A stretch of DNA of 64,000 nucleotides, taken from positions 682,001-746,000 of the forward strand of contig AP009389.1 of NCBI GenBank assembly GCA_000010565.1, written 5' to 3'. Positions 8,475-16,518 of this stretch are shown in pieces. The notes beneath the pieces were generated by a model. It was not told the DNA's origin. It did no database searches and was given only the letters and a program-made list of their open reading frames with translations. The position numbers and the translations under genes are program-made. The stretch comes from Pelotomaculum thermopropionicum SI. GTDB lineage: Bacteria; Bacillota; Desulfotomaculia; Desulfotomaculales; Pelotomaculaceae. Each line of letters begins with the position of its first letter. The first letter of the stretch is position 1.

Positions 8475-8947
8475 GAAATACTGGACATGAAGGCCGCACT
8501 TTTCGCAGCACCGCCTCATTCGGCAAACGGCAGGAATACGTTGTCATAGCCGAATTACTTCGGCGGGGCTTTGACGTCTACCAGACGCTAGTGGATGACC
8601 AGGGTATCGATTGCATCATACGGCAGGAAAGGGAAGGCGGGCTACGGTATTTGGACCTCCAGATCAAAGCCCGGTCGAAAGATTGCAATCCCCGAAATGC
8701 CGGACGTTTTGCCGCTATGGATATTGTCAACCCCCGGCCCAACTACTTTTTTGTTTTCTACTCCGAGCAAGCCAACACTTATTGGGTGGTTCCATCGGAA
8801 GAGCTTGTCCGGCTTGCCCGCCGGAATAAGACCGGGCGAAACAAGGGACGGTACACTATCAACTTTTGCAACGTCAGGGCAGACGGCACGGTGGCGCCCC
8901 GCCCTAAGTTTGACCGTTACAAAAATAACTTCAGCCTTCTGGAATAG
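8471..8947 (+). CDS. DUF4365-like PD-(D/E)XK nuclease-fold protein
   Basis: 158 residues. The N-terminal half holds FGKRQEYVVIAELLRRGF, then DDQGIDCII and LDLQIKARSKD, the E...GIDxxI...QxK arrangement of DUF4365 and related PD-(D/E)XK folds with Asp and the Q-x-K in place of ExK. It then continues with NYFFVFYSEQANTYWVVP, also typical of that family. Coupled to the preceding unknown gene by a four-base overlap. Likely a nucleic-acid-acting partner in a two-gene defence module. Followed by a terminator at 9036-9060. Confidence 0.7.
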   Translation: MRNTGHEGRTFRSTASFGKRQEYVVIAELLRRGFDVYQTLVDDQGIDCIIRQEREGGLRYLDLQIKARSKDCNPRNAGRFAAMDIVNPRPNYFFVFYSEQANTYWVVPSEELVRLARRNKTGRNKGRYTINFCNVRADGTVAPRPKFDRYKNNFSLLE

Positions 8948-9302
8948 CATTCTGAAAAATTCTTAGGTATCATTTACCCGTATTAAAGGGACAAAAACGA
9001 AAGAACAAAACAGACTTTAGAAATTATTTTCTATGGGATCCTCTTGGGGATCTTTTTTATTTTCTTTATTAATTCTAAGCAATATTGAGCATTTCTAACC
9101 CACAGCAACTTATTCTATCAAACCGTATAACTGGCATTTATTTTGACGGGGATCCGGCTGATTTGCGAAACGGATTGCATCGGAAATAGCGCATACAAAG
9201 TACCATCGTTATTTGACACGCGCCGACGTTTCCGGCGTTCGGCTGATCTTGTAAGCAAGCAATTGGCAGCTATGTTGATGTCCGGACTGGTAAATTATCA
9301 AA
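8948..9302. other. Gene-free stretch with one terminator
   Basis: 355 bases, AT-rich at the left, between a plus-strand gene pair and a minus-strand operon. Apart from the terminator at 9036-9060 I see no gene, repeat or tRNA in it. Confidence 0.6.
9036..9060 (+). terminator. Intrinsic terminator after the DUF4365 gene
   Basis: GATCC tcttgg GGATC stem-loop followed by TTTTTTATTTT. Confidence 0.7.
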
Positions 9303-10613
9303 TTAATTCAGCCAATAAATGTCGCCGTCGTTCATGCATCTAACTTTAACCCCTAATGCCTGGTATTCATCAGGATAAAACGTATGAATGGGGATCACTT
9401 CTTTGGGCCGCAGGGTATCAACCAATTTCTTTAGGGTTTGCGGGGGTGCATGCCCGCTCGTATGAATATAGTAATATTCCAGATCCTGTTCCCTGGCAAA
9501 ATTCAGTAGACGTGCCATGGCCGGTTCCTTCTGATATCCAAGCCACATCGAATAAATGAAGCTTCCACCGGTAAAATTTATTCTCCTTAGGTCACCAATC
9601 ATCGAGGGGCGAACAAGCATCAATACCCTCCGTTGTTGCTCCTCCAATTCCCTGCGGGTAATCTTAAGCCCCCTATAACGATAAAGCACGTCCACATGCC
9701 CCGAACCGCTCAGCCGTCTACTCAGCCAGTACGGGAAAAACACTCTTAGATTCGAATATTGACTGGATGGATAAGGAATGCGGGCAAAATCACGTAAGGC
9801 GTCCAACACGACGGCAGTATAAACATCGACAACAAAGATTTTGTCACAGCGAAGTGCAGCGCGATAAAAAGTAACCAGTCGATCAATATTCTGTCCCGAA
9901 GAACAAACGAGGCATATTTCATTTCTACTGCCAATAACCCGCACAAGATTGTCCTCTAATTCCTTTTCTGTAAGAATCTTTTCCTCAGGGCGTCCAAACG
10001 TCGTTCCCTCCAGCAGCATAACGTCTACTGGTTTACCCGAGAGTGCTTTAACAATGGCCCGCAAAGCACTGGGCTTTCGCCCGTGCTCACGAAAGTCCCC
10101 AGAATAAAATACACTTTTGCCTTCTGCCTCGATAAGGAATGCGTAAGCATCGAATGCAGAATGATCCACCAGAAAGGGGGTTACTCTGAACTCGCCGGTG
10201 TACACTGGGACTCCGTTAGCAAAGGTACTTGGCTTACCACCGACTCTCCCCAATGGCCAAAACATCGTGGTAAGTTCCATTAAACGTCGGGTAGCTTCCC
10301 CACTATATACCGGTACATCGGGAGAAATAAAGTTGACAAGCCCATAGTGGTCAATATGAGCATGAGAGAGGAATAATGCATCTATCCGGCGGCACTCCGT
10401 ATCCCATGCATACAGGCCTCGAATATCAGGCAAAATGCCGCTATTTACCAGTTCAGCTCCCGTTCGCAAGCGTAGTGTGCTGCTGTCAAAGCGGGAATCA
10501 TCTTTCGCCGCCAGAGGCAGGCCCAAATCTATAATAATGCGGCTGTCTCCACTTTGCAGTTCAACACAGGAACCCCCTATATCATGGGTGCCGCGACAGA
10601 TCCTGACCCTCAT
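9303..10613 (-). CDS. Metallo-beta-lactamase/beta-CASP nuclease, RNase J-like
   Basis: 436 residues. The metal site motif FLSHAHIDHYG lies near residue 103 and VFYSGDFREHGR near 170; DVMLLEGTTFGR follows. C-terminal YIHTSGHA and VIPIHTF supply the beta-CASP His positions. This is the layout of RNase J/CPSF-type ribonucleases, here shorter and accessory. It is last in a three-gene minus-strand operon and its start overlaps the previous stop by four bases, so it should act with the PD-(D/E)XK protein upstream. An RNase or DNase activity is expected from the family; its role in defence is inference. Confidence 0.85.
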   Translation of the reverse strand: MRVRICRGTHDIGGSCVELQSGDSRIIIDLGLPLAAKDDSRFDSSTLRLRTGAELVNSGILPDIRGLYAWDTECRRIDALFLSHAHIDHYGLVNFISPDVPVYSGEATRRLMELTTMFWPLGRVGGKPSTFANGVPVYTGEFRVTPFLVDHSAFDAYAFLIEAEGKSVFYSGDFREHGRKPSALRAIVKALSGKPVDVMLLEGTTFGRPEEKILTEKELEDNLVRVIGSRNEICLVCSSGQNIDRLVTFYRAALRCDKIFVVDVYTAVVLDALRDFARIPYPSSQYSNLRVFFPYWLSRRLSGSGHVDVLYRYRGLKITRRELEEQQRRVLMLVRPSMIGDLRRINFTGGSFIYSMWLGYQKEPAMARLLNFAREQDLEYYYIHTSGHAPPQTLKKLVDTLRPKEVIPIHTFYPDEYQALGVKVRCMNDGDIYWLN

Positions 10614-11914
10614 AGTAGTACCTTTTCTGCTGTGAATGTCGAGCCCGATTCTTCCAGTAAGAAGAATGTGATTTCCAGGGACTCCGCCAATTGCTTCAGC
10701 ATGGGACGTTTCCCGTCCTTCATTTCTTCAATTTCCTCATGCTGCGGCTGCCCCCTAAAGATAAGCACCGCCTTGCGGATGCAATCGGGGCCAAGGTTAC
10801 CAAGCATATCCCTATGGGACTCAATAAATCCTTCTTTATCAAGCAACTGATAATAGGTTGCAATCTCCAGCAGACAACGCAACAGCGTGTCCTTATTGCC
10901 TGCTCTTTTAAATTCTACCAGCCATACTGTATCGGTGTCCTGGTTAAACGACACCAGATCGATCTTTCCCGCCTTATCTTTCTGAGTGCTTTTGAGGGGC
11001 ACCTGATAATCAAAGACCTTACCCAGTTCGCCCAGGTTATTGCCCCGCTCGGAATAATTGAAAAGCCTTTTCGCCAAAATCTCTTCTGCCCGGTTGGTCT
11101 GCTGCCTGATATTGCCGTCATGCGTTTCTACGCGGTATTCTTTTCTGAGAATGGCGGGTAGACTTCTTAGCCTTGCCGCCATGTTCGATTTTAGTAGTTC
11201 TTCGGCAATTACCTCCGTAAACAGCTGTTGCTGATCATCTCTGGTCTTTCCTCTCCAGTTGAGGAATGGCTGCTGGTACAACTGCCCGATGTTCTGCATG
11301 GCGACCGCTGTTTCGTAAATCACCCGCTCTCTAGTATAGGGAGCCGGGGGCCAGGTAATGGATGTGTATTCGTCTCCGAAATAATCGGTAATGGAGGCAA
11401 AGCTCTGAACAGGGAAATCATGGTACGCCAGAAAGACAAAACCTGAACCATAAGGCAACTGGTCAGGTTGTAAACGGTCCTCCCCATAAGGCATAGCGGC
11501 CACGTAAAGGAATGCCCTCAGAACTTCAATATCCGTTTCCTGATCGACACCCTCTACCACGATCATTCCCCGGTTTTCAGGCCAGTAGGAGGGCTTCTTG
11601 CGTTGATGGTAAGGCCTCCCGTCCAGCCATGCGATCTCTATTTGCCCCCTGACGTCTTCAACGCTTGCTCCCGATGTATTAAAGATTTTGAACTCCAATC
11701 CTTTATTCTCCGCAAATTTCTTCAAGACCCGAAGCACATGTTTTTTGCCTTTCGCATCAGTGTTGATTACCAGCATGTGTTTACTTTCAAAATGCAAAGT
11801 CAGAAATTCTTCTAAGGGTTCATCAGGATCAAATGGTGAAATTACCTGAATCTTAGAAGGATCAACCTTGCCCCATCTTTTTAGTATCTCTTTTCTTCTT
11901 TCTTTTTCTTCCAA
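10610..11914 (-). CDS. Two-domain protein with C-terminal PD-(D/E)XK nuclease-like domain
   Basis: 434 residues. The first 200 residues (HMLVINTDAKGKKHVLRVL, GMIVVEGVDQ and FVFLAYHDFPVQ regions) have alternating strands and helices but no Walker motif I can see. The last third contains GKIDLVSFNQDTDTVWLVEF followed by KRAGNK, i.e. D...(VE)xK, the PD-(D/E)XK core. The next gene starts within its stop. The whole operon begins with a DNA-binding regulator. No named family recognised. Confidence 0.65.
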   Translation of the reverse strand: MEEKERRKEILKRWGKVDPSKIQVISPFDPDEPLEEFLTLHFESKHMLVINTDAKGKKHVLRVLKKFAENKGLEFKIFNTSGASVEDVRGQIEIAWLDGRPYHQRKKPSYWPENRGMIVVEGVDQETDIEVLRAFLYVAAMPYGEDRLQPDQLPYGSGFVFLAYHDFPVQSFASITDYFGDEYTSITWPPAPYTRERVIYETAVAMQNIGQLYQQPFLNWRGKTRDDQQQLFTEVIAEELLKSNMAARLRSLPAILRKEYRVETHDGNIRQQTNRAEEILAKRLFNYSERGNNLGELGKVFDYQVPLKSTQKDKAGKIDLVSFNQDTDTVWLVEFKRAGNKDTLLRCLLEIATYYQLLDKEGFIESHRDMLGNLGPDCIRKAVLIFRGQPQHEEIEEMKDGKRPMLKQLAESLEITFFLLEESGSTFTAEKVLL

Positions 11915-11958
11915 ATCGACGCCACCTCTCCCGTTGAAACTTCTTTTTTAGGTAGTTC

Positions 11959-12615
11959 TTAATCCCAGAGGCTTCCCCTATTCAAAAGGAAAAAGGCCTT
12001 CTCTTGCTCATCATAACCGATTGGTTCGCCTATGCATTCCAGAACCCTGATATCACGCTGGACCGTGCGCGCAGAAACCTTAAACTCCTTTGCCAATTCC
12101 TTGGTCTTAACAGGTCCCTTTTGAAGCCTTTTTAATATCATCAGGATACGAGAAATTCGTTCTTCATATTGCCTCGCAATCCGGTCCTGACGATTTGCAG
12201 GTGTTTTCTGTTTAAGGATATTCAACCGTAATTTTTCTAGATCTGCAAACAGATCAGGCTCCACTTTTACACATGATGGCAAAGGCTGCGGCCAGTATGA
12301 ATATGGTGTCTCAATAAATATAACTTTGAACTCGCTTGTATCGTATTCCTGCCATAACTCCGCAAGAATAACTGCTTCTACTTGTGTGATTTTTCGAGGA
12401 TTAACAACTGCTATAAATGCTGGTATAGCCAATAGATCCTCGATAGACCTACATTCGTATACTTTAATATTGAGCTTTGCAGCAATATCGCAAATTCGGG
12501 TAGTCAAAGACGTTTCTAAGCCAAAAATAAGAATAGTGTCATTAAATGAATAATATTCATTGAATGCAAAAGGTCTTTTTGTCATTGGATTTAACAGGCT
12601 AAGCACCTCACTCAC
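11959..12615 (-). CDS. HTH regulator, DeoR/WYL-type winged helix at the C-terminus
   Basis: 218 residues. The C-terminal 60 hold a winged helix: RILMILKRLQKGPVKTKEL, AKEFKVSARTVQRDIRVLE, then a wing. The N-terminal half (TILIFGLETSLTTRICDI to FIAVVNPRK) is Rossmann/receiver-like without phosphoacceptor motifs and could be a ligand sensor. It lies 44 bases upstream of the nuclease-like gene in the same orientation and probably controls the operon. The inverted order (sensor first, HTH last) differs from ordinary WYL regulators. Confidence 0.7.
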   Translation of the reverse strand: MSEVLSLLNPMTKRPFAFNEYYSFNDTILIFGLETSLTTRICDIAAKLNIKVYECRSIEDLLAIPAFIAVVNPRKITQVEAVILAELWQEYDTSEFKVIFIETPYSYWPQPLPSCVKVEPDLFADLEKLRLNILKQKTPANRQDRIARQYEERISRILMILKRLQKGPVKTKELAKEFKVSARTVQRDIRVLECIGEPIGYDEQEKAFFLLNRGSLWD

Positions 12616-12696
12616 CCAGAATCCCCCTTTGTTATTATAGTACTACAACTTGGCGACATGGCTTTGGCGTAGCAAATACTGGTTGGCCCCCCAATT

Positions 12697-13005
12697 TTGG
12701 AGCCATTTTATTCAATGCTGAGCGCTTTTATGGAAAAGGCTATCTGCCTCATGGTGAAAAATTGCTTGTCCTGGAGAGAGTTGCTTGATATCCTTAACTC
12801 CCGTGGCGCTTTGATTTCCGGCAAAACCTTAATGCGCTGGGTCAGGGTAATGAGTAAGATTTTTGCCGAAGTGAATACGAAACTTTTGTCTTTGTTGTTG
12901 AAATACTTTCCCGGCCTTGGCTTACCCCCGGCATCGTTAACGGCTGACCGAACGGCTAATTTGGACCTTACCATCTCTTTGGGCGGTTTTCTTCGCAAGT
13001 TTTAG
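12697..13005 (+). pseudogene. Possible transposase-related fragment
   Basis: An open frame of 102 codons with SWRELLDILNSRGALISGKT and LMRWVRVM, which resembles the terminal HTH region of DUF6431-type transposase-associated proteins. It has no credible ribosome site and no partner domain, so I read it as a remnant. The surrounding 12616-13190 holds nothing else I can name. Confidence 0.3.
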
Positions 13006-13232
13006 GTATGCCAGCCCACCGCCAATTAAGGTGGGAAATAATGTGGGCATTAACACCCACTCAGGCCTAAGCGACGGAAGGCAGTTGAGTTTGAGCATTC
13101 TACATGGTATAATCTTACAAAAGAAGCACCGATAACCCAAATAAGTAGTGGTAATTATGACCTTCTTCAAAGAAAAACTCCTATTTTTAGGGAGTAGTGG
13201 CTTTTTCTAGGGCAAAAAAAGGGGGGCTCCCT

Positions 13233-13538
13233 GTGGAAGAAGTACTTAATTTAGTAGTCGAAAAGATAGTGAAGACTGTAAACCCCGATAAAATTATTCT
13301 TTTTGGATCCAGGAGCAGGGGGCAGGAAGGATCGTATAGTGATTATGATCTTTTGGTGCTAAAGCGAGGAATAAATAATCGCCGCGCTTTGGCCCACCAG
13401 ATCTATAGAATCCTGGTCGATGTTCCAGCTGCCGTGGACATACTTGTAGAAACCCCGGAAAAAATAGAAAGGTACCGTAATTCACGAGGGTTCGTGTATG
13501 CTGAGGCCGCAAGAGGGCGGGTAGTTTATGAGCGATGA
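13233..13538 (+). CDS. MNT-type minimal nucleotidyltransferase antitoxin
   Basis: 101 residues from GTG 13233, which follows AAAGGGGGGC at good spacing; GTG 13197 is an alternative. The nucleotidyltransferase signature is intact: ILFGSRSRGQEGSYSDYDLLVL (GS then DxD), plus a third acidic residue in AAVDILVE. In HEPN-MNT pairs this protein adds AMP to the HEPN toxin and neutralises it. It overlaps the HEPN gene by 11 bases. Confidence 0.85.
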   Translation: MEEVLNLVVEKIVKTVNPDKIILFGSRSRGQEGSYSDYDLLVLKRGINNRRALAHQIYRILVDVPAAVDILVETPEKIERYRNSRGFVYAEAARGRVVYER

Positions 13539-13929
13539 ACTATGGCGCCTGTGGTTCCAAAGAGCAAAAAGTAACCTCGCAAGGGCAGAACTTGGCAGGC
13601 AAAACTCAGATATTCTTTACGAAGATCTTTGTTTTGATGCCCAGCAGGCAGTTGAAAAGTCCCTTAAAGGTATAATGGCATTCCTGGAAATGGATACCCC
13701 GAAAACCCATTCTATTGGGTACCTTTTGAAGTTAATTGAAGAGTCCGGGAAAGTTCAGGTTCCCGAAAGACTTAAGGAAGCCGCGATTCTTACTGATTAC
13801 GCTGTAACAACCCGTTACCCGGGAGACTGGGAACCAATAGATGAAGCTGAATACAAACGGGCAGTCTCGCTGGCCCAAGAAGTTTACCGGTGGGCGTTAT
13901 CCCTCACCAACCAGGATGGAGAAAAATAA
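13528..13929 (+). CDS. HEPN domain toxin
   Basis: 133 residues, all-helical, with FDAQQAVEKSLKGIMAF, the KTHSIGYLLKL block and LTDYAVTTRYPGDW, the usual conserved elements of the HEPN branch that pairs with minimal nucleotidyltransferases. HEPN proteins of this type are RNases, expected here as the toxin. Translationally overlaps the MNT gene. A broken alkaline phosphatase gene starts about 90 bases downstream. Confidence 0.85.
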   Translation: MSDELWRLWFQRAKSNLARAELGRQNSDILYEDLCFDAQQAVEKSLKGIMAFLEMDTPKTHSIGYLLKLIEESGKVQVPERLKEAAILTDYAVTTRYPGDWEPIDEAEYKRAVSLAQEVYRWALSLTNQDGEK

Positions 13930-14017
13930 GCCCCGTAGAAGAACCGTCTTATTACCGGCCCAGTCCACAAACATCTTCTCTCCGGCCCGGTGCAACTGGC
14001 GCAGGGTGCGTGCCAGC

Positions 14018-14284
14018 AAAATATGGGGAATGTTCGCTCCTAAAGACTTGAGCTATGATTTTGACCGTGACCCGGCAAAACAGCCCGGCCAGGCGGAAAT
14101 GACCAGCAAAGCCATGGAGGTGCTTTCAAAAGATAAGGATGGATTTTTCCTGATGGTGGAAGAAAGCAAAATAGACTGGGCCGCCCATGCCAATGACCCG
14201 GTGGGCGTAATCAGCGACATCCTGGCCTTTGACAACGCCGTAAAGGCGGCCCTGGACTTTGCCAAAAAGGATAAGCAGACCGTT
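14018..14284 (+). pseudogene. Alkaline phosphatase fragment
   Basis: About 89 codons matching the interior of PhoA-type alkaline phosphatases: GMFAPKDLSYDFDRDPA, then EMTSKAMEVLSKDKDGFFLM, VEESKIDWAAHANDP and ALDFAKKDKQT. The metal-binding TADH that should follow is lost to a frameshift, and the N-terminal Asp/Ser region is missing. A pure relic, next to a terminator at 14297. Confidence 0.75.
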
Positions 14285-14296
14285 CTCTTGCTTATA

Positions 14297-14335
14297 GCCC
14301 GCCTGCTCCGGCCATGGGGCAGGCGGGCCATTTTA
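14297..14335 (+). terminator. Strong hairpin, likely terminator
   Basis: GCCCGCCTGCTCC and GGGGCAGGCGGGC form a stem of 12-13 bp with a short loop, followed by CATTTTAT. It probably ended the alkaline phosphatase transcript or serves the HEPN-MNT pair. Confidence 0.6.
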
Positions 14336-14524
14336 TCTGCCAGAAACACCTCAAGATCCTGTTTTCACCTAATCCTCAGGCACTTCCCCGGGCAATATTA
14401 TGGCGAGGTGAGGACCGCGAATCCCTTTTCATGGTAAAAGCAGATAGAAGATGCTTTACAAGTTAGAGGTTTTGCTTTACAATACACAAAAAGTAAATCT
14501 TTTATCTTATGGAGGTAAAGTTTA

Positions 14525-14776
14525 GTGTTCGCCAAGATTTCAAAAAAAGGCCAGGTTACCCTGCCTGCCGAGGTCAGGAAACTTTTGAACCTCCATCCCG
14601 GGGCGCGTGTCCGGTTCGTGGTCGAGAAGAATGCCGCCCGGATTCTCCCCGTCGAAGGGGGAATCGAGACACTCAAAGGCGCCGTTAAAGTTTCAGCGCC
14701 GCAGGATTTTAAAGCCGCCCGCCATAAAGCAATGGAGGAACGCAGCCGTGAGAAAAGTGCGCGCACTCGATGCTAA
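14525..14776 (+). CDS. SpoVT/AbrB-like antitoxin
   Basis: 83 residues from GTG 14525 with GGAGG ten bases upstream. The AbrB swapped-hairpin motif is plain: AKISKKGQVTLPAEVRKLLN, LHPGARVRFVVE. The C-terminal half is charged and should wrap the toxin. Overlaps the vapC-like gene in a different frame, the usual antitoxin-toxin order. Confidence 0.85.
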   Translation: MFAKISKKGQVTLPAEVRKLLNLHPGARVRFVVEKNAARILPVEGGIETLKGAVKVSAPQDFKAARHKAMEERSREKSARTRC

Positions 14777-15158
14777 CGTTATCCTCCGCTTTCTGACTAA
14801 TGATGTTCCGGAGCAGGCAAACCGCTGCGCTGAGCTGTTGAAGCGGGTTGAAGCCGGTACCGAAGAGGTCTGGTTGCCCGACCTTGTCCTGGCAGATATC
14901 ATCTGGACCTTGGAAAAATTTTATAAACAGCCTAAGCAACAGATCCGTGATCTGCTAGCCCCCATTCTCAACCTGCGTAGCTTGCGCTTTTCGAGCAAGA
15001 AAACGGCTCAAAAGGCCCTCCAACTTTACGCAAAAAAGAACCTCGATTGGACCGATGCTGTTATCGCCGCGCAGATACTTGCCCGCAAGCAGAGCGAAAT
15101 TTATTCTTATGACAGAGACTTCGACAAACTGGAGGGTGTTACCCGGCTGGAACCCTGA
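14748..15158 (+). CDS. VapC-like PIN domain ribonuclease toxin
   Basis: 136 residues from GTG 14748. PIN acidic positions: LDANVILRFLTND at the start, VLADIIWTLEKFY (Asp at the place usually held by Glu), LDWTDAVIAAQ and YSYDRDFDKLEG. The longer open frame from 14607 is antisense-like overlap with the antitoxin and is ignored. Expected to be an RNase toxin kept in check by the AbrB-like protein. Confidence 0.85.
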   Translation: MRKVRALDANVILRFLTNDVPEQANRCAELLKRVEAGTEEVWLPDLVLADIIWTLEKFYKQPKQQIRDLLAPILNLRSLRFSSKKTAQKALQLYAKKNLDWTDAVIAAQILARKQSEIYSYDRDFDKLEGVTRLEP

Positions 15159-15211
15159 AAGGTCTCTCTGGTGTGCTTTCTTCCCGCACTTGCGGCAGCG
15201 TGACCTCCGGT

Positions 15212-15358
15212 TTACCGCCTTCCGGCAAAACCACCCTTATCCCGCCGCCGTATTCCTGGCCCCGTTTTTACTCTGACTACGGAATAACCCGCTTTGCGTA
15301 GCAATTCACATGTGAGAGGCGAAATATGAAGGTCTGCCAGATACCGTAAAGTTTTCAA
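15212..15358 (-). pseudogene. Truncated DUF5615 (Mut7-C-like PIN) toxin
   Basis: 48 codons starting at a TTG that overlaps the DUF433 stop (TTGA). LRYLPDLHISPLTCELLRKA and GYSVVRV match the start of DUF5615 proteins, then the frame ends after a basic tail. The catalytic rest is missing, so the DUF433 antitoxin appears orphaned. Confidence 0.6.
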
Positions 15359-15600
15359 GACCCCTGGGCCTCCCAAGGTATAGGTCTTGTCTGCTCCGCA
15401 GCAAGCCAGGCACCGTACATCAGGCTCTGCCGTATGTCTTCCTCCTCCAGTTCCGGATAAGCGTTAAGGATGGCGGGAATATCCATGCCGGCAGCCAGAA
15501 GCTTTAAAACAAAAGCCACTGTTAAGCGCGTACCGCGGATGGTGGGCTGGCCCATGCATATTTGGGGGGCTACAGTTATGCGCTCAAGCTTCACAAACAT
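15355..15600 (-). CDS. DUF433 family antitoxin
   Basis: 81 residues from ATG 15600. DUF433 signature: ITVAPQICMGQPTIRGTRLT, VLKLLAAGMDIPAILNAYP, LEEEDIRQSLMYGAWLA. These small HTH proteins act as antitoxins for DUF5615 toxins. Its 5' end and leader are duplicated at 47644-47836. Confidence 0.8.
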   Translation of the reverse strand: MFVKLERITVAPQICMGQPTIRGTRLTVAFVLKLLAAGMDIPAILNAYPELEEEDIRQSLMYGAWLAAEQTRPIPWEAQGS

Positions 15601-15762
15601 CACTCTCCCGGTTACTATTTTACCATGATTTCCACCACTAAAAACCACAGGTTTAAATAACCGCGCTATTTCACTGCCTGCAGGCGGCCCGGGCACAGCT
15701 ACCCATTCCTCCGGGAGTTGAATTCTGGGGCTGGCGCTCCCGCCATGCTGTCTTTTTGCAGG
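15570..15762. repeat. Segment duplicated at 47644-47836
   Basis: 193 bases covering the start of the DUF433 gene and its leader recur nearly unchanged near the right end of the island, same orientation. Confidence 0.9.
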
Positions 15763-16029
15763 ATTTTCCTGTCAATTGACAGGATTTTCATGTTTTCTTG
15801 ACGAATAACTTATATTTATATCATTTTTCCACGTTTCCCGGTAGCTGGTTTTTGGTGTCCAAGAAAATATTTTCTCCACACCATGATGGAGCACATTGAG
15901 GTCGATGGGAAGGTCGTCCTGGAGAAGGCGATAGTTATTCCCGCCAGCAAGAAGGATGGGTTTGGGGAACTGAAACGTGATGCTTATAGTGGTTATCCAG
16001 GGAATACATAGGCAGGTGCTGGGATTGCC
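15601..16029. promoter_or_regulatory. Divergent intergenic region upstream of the BREX operon
   Basis: 429 bases between the divergent DUF433 gene and brxF. It contains the palindrome at 15768, an AT-rich promoter-like block (TTGACG 15798, TATCAT 15819, spacing 15) and a GC-richer 3' part without a long open frame. Nothing else is seen. Confidence 0.5.
15768..15783. promoter_or_regulatory. Perfect palindrome in the BREX leader, candidate operator
   Basis: CCTGTCAATTGACAGG is a perfect 16-bp palindrome. It is flanked by two copies of AGGATTTT-like sequence (GGATTTT before, AGGATTTT after). It lies about 15 bases upstream of TTGACG (15798-15803), a possible -35 box, and 250 bases upstream of brxF, in the divergent region between the DUF433 gene and the BREX operon. 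The collapsed copy at the right end of the island lacks it. Confidence 0.55.
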
Positions 16030-16100
16030 ATGAAAACAGATGAACTCAAAAAACAAATAGCAGCAGCCCGGTCGAGGTATTATCGACTGGTTTTACTGGT
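15946..16100. repeat. Segment duplicated at 47843-48001
   Basis: 155 bases covering the last part of the BREX leader and the first 23 codons of brxF recur at the extreme right end of the island, same orientation and a few changes. Confidence 0.9.
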
Positions 16101-16488
16101 CGGGTCAGCTGCAACCGGAAAAACCAAAATTCTCGTTCAAATAGCCAAAGATGAGGGTTATCCCTATATTAATCTGAATCTCACGCTGAGCCAGAAACTC
16201 CTGGAATACCCCGCTAAGATACGAGCGTTACGCCTGCCGAGAATAGTGGAGACGATAACAGGCGAAACGGGAAAGGATACGGTCCTTCTCGATAACACAG
16301 AAATACTCTTTGACCTTGTTCTTCAACAGGATCCTTTACGTTTACTTCAACAAGTCAGCCGCAATCGAACTATTGTTGCCGCATGGAACGGCAAGTTCGA
16401 GGGTGGGGCGCTGATCTATGCCGAGCCGGATCACCCGGAGTACAGAAAGTATAATGAAATCGATGCCCTTGTTTGTCCTTTGGGATAA
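16030..16488 (+). CDS. brxF: BrxF, small P-loop ATPase of type 3 BREX
   Basis: 152 residues. A Walker A motif (VGSAATGKT) lies near residues 25-33 and a Walker B-like TVLLDNTEILF near 91-100. A short P-loop protein placed directly before a BrxC-type ATPase is the hallmark of type 3 BREX, where it is called BrxF. It opens the operon 30 bases ahead of brxC. The first 23 codons also occur as a relic at 47931-48001. Confidence 0.82.
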   Translation: MKTDELKKQIAAARSRYYRLVLLVGSAATGKTKILVQIAKDEGYPYINLNLTLSQKLLEYPAKIRALRLPRIVETITGETGKDTVLLDNTEILFDLVLQQDPLRLLQQVSRNRTIVAAWNGKFEGGALIYAEPDHPEYRKYNEIDALVCPLG

Positions 16489-16518
16489 AGAGATTTCAGG
16501 AAAAGGTGGGGAAATACG

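Noticed and set aside
13841-14437. A single 198-codon gene from 13841
   Set aside because: Only the middle matches alkaline phosphatase; the first part is out-of-frame overlap with the HEPN gene and the last part is frameshifted noise.
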